Under the pieces are notes generated by a model. It ran no database searches and was not told the DNA's origin. It saw nothing but the letters and a program-made list of their open reading frames with translations. Position numbers and translations under genes: made by a program. Shown here piece by piece: positions 62,951 to 64,000 of a DNA stretch of 64,000 bases. Source of the stretch: Dehalococcoidia bacterium (GTDB lineage Bacteria; Chloroflexota; Dehalococcoidia; SpSt-223); contig BPIC01000003.1 in NCBI GenBank assembly GCA_026003895.1, positions 504,999 through 568,998 on the forward strand, read 5' to 3'. Position 1 is the stretch's first letter, and the number at the start of each line of letters is the position of its first letter.

Positions 62951-64000
62951 TCACCCGCGCTGGGGGACGAGCGTCGGGTACAGGAGCCGCCGGACCTCGG
63001 CGAGCACGGTCAGGTCCTCTCGGGCTGCCACGACCAGGGCGCGCACGGCGCCGAGTCAGCTGCCGCCACGTCAATGTCGCCGGTCGGGGCCGCGTTCCTC
63101 GTCCCGTCCAACTGCAGGCCCGCGTAGCCGAACGCGTCGGCGACGGCCTGGCGCACCCACGGGCTGTGCTCGCCGATCCCGCCCGTGAAGACGAGCGCGT
63201 CCAGGCCGCCCAGGGCGGCCAGCATGGCGCCGACCGCGCCAACCAGGCGGTGCGCGAACATGGCGCGGGCCAACGCGGCGTGCTCGTCCCCTGCGTCGGC
63301 CGCCGCCATCACCGCGCGCATGTCCGCCGAGATGCCGGAGACGCCCAGGAGGCCCGAGCGCTCGTTGAGCGCCTCGTCGAGCTCATCGACTGTCACCGCC
63401 CGGCGACCCAGGAGGTGCAGCAGCAAACCGGGATCGACCGACCCGGAGCGTCGGCCCCATCATGAGTCCCTCCAGCGGGGTGAAGCCCATGCTGGTGTCG
63501 ATCGACCGGCCGTCGGCGACGGCGGTCACCGAGCAGCCGGCGCCCAGATGGCAGACCACCAGGCGCCGCGGCACCGCGCCCAGGAGCTCGCGACTGCGGC
63601 GCACCGCGTACTGGACGCTCAGGCCATGGAAGCCGAACCGCCGCAATCCCCACCTCTCCGTCCATTCCCGAGGGAGCGGGTAGAGCGCCGCCGCTTCGGG
63701 GATGGTGGCGTGGAAGGCGGTGTCGAAGGCGGCCACCTGCGGCACCTCGGGGAACGACTCCGCCGCCGCGTCGATCCCGGTCAGCGCGGCCGCGTTATGC
63801 AGCGGCGCCAGTTCCGTGAGCGCGGCGATCGCCGCACGGACCCGCTCGTCGACCACCGCCGCCTCGCGGAAGGCCGCGCCGCCGTGCACGACGCGGTGGC
63901 CGACGGCGTCCGGGCGCGGGACCGCCACCAAGGCGGCGCGCAGCTCTGCCTCGTGCCGCCCGCCCGCCACGCCGTCCCAGGTAACCGTGCCCTGCGTCTC
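62951..64000 (-). pseudogene. ackA: Acetate kinase, 5' end beyond window, frameshifted
   Basis: From the right edge: VGHRVVHGGAAF, AFDTAFHATIPEAAALYPLP, FHGLSVQYAVRRSREL, VVCHLGAGCSVTAVADGRSI and SMGFTPLEGLMMG, all acetate kinase motifs. A shift near 63445 leads to ALNERSGLLGVSGISADMRA and LVFTGGIGEHSPWVR; a second near 63052 restores the end VLAEVRRLLYPT and stop at 62951. Makes acetate and ATP from the acetyl phosphate of phosphoketolase, whose gene follows after 70 bp. Confidence 0.9.

Noticed and set aside
1..64000. tRNA or rRNA genes
   Set aside because: No cloverleaf-like or rRNA-like sequence was noticed on either strand; a tRNA or rRNA covariance search would settle this.

Overview
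GC-rich bacterial DNA, probably from the Chloroflexota (Thermomicrobia/Sphaerobacter-like). The clues are a secreted metalloprotease with a Thr-Pro-rich linker, an F420-type nitroreductase-fold protein, actinobacterial/chloroflexi-style ArsC and ArsR-ArsC proteins, and a very high GC content throughout. The lineage is an inference. No rRNA, tRNA, CRISPR array, integrase or intact transposase was recognised.

Left edge (1-3.2 kb): the end of a secreted zinc metalloprotease, then comM (YifB/Mg-chelatase-type AAA ATPase), which is cut in the middle of its conserved CPCG motif. Foreign DNA starts at that point and the rest of comM is not in the window.

Defence/accessory island (3.2-15.8 kb): an XRE-regulator operon encoding a Cas4-like Fe-S nuclease split into two membrane-anchored proteins; a MucR-like zinc protein; an SF2 helicase fused to a PD-(D/E)XK nuclease; and, facing it, a four-gene minus-strand operon. 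That operon holds a nuclease-like/winged-helix AbiEi-type protein, an AbiEii-like nucleotidyltransferase, a long catalytically dead prokaryotic Argonaute and a PD-(D/E)XK nuclease. A perfect 18-bp palindrome lies at its promoter.

Arsenic operon (15.8-20.6 kb, minus): ArsR-ArsC fusion, two further ArsC proteins, UspA, an aquaglyceroporin and a flavoprotein disulfide reductase. No ArsB or Acr3 pump is present. A dyad operator sits upstream.

PRTRC island (20.9-30 kb, minus): PRTRC proteins E, C, F, B, A and ThiF, two unknown proteins, a LAGLIDADG endonuclease, an N6-type DNA methyltransferase and an SNF2 helicase, ending in a strong terminator.

Metal/low-oxygen region (30-64 kb): a PaaK-like ligase, a two-component system, UbiB kinase, a YncE-like propeller, LDH, GalT, a TreT-YHS fusion, multicopper oxidase, YHS-HMA-CopA with cupredoxin, two LOG-family proteins, an NnrS-like membrane protein, phosphoketolase and acetate kinase. 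Seven promoters here share an identical 55-bp architecture: four CTGAGG hexamers at exact 11-bp intervals, a 10-bp gap and a -10 hexamer. An eighth is degenerate. This defines a regulon, most simply of the OmpR-type regulator at 34776-35450. Many genes right of about 32 kb carry single-base frameshifts that become dense beyond 52 kb, and this looks more like sequence error than decay.
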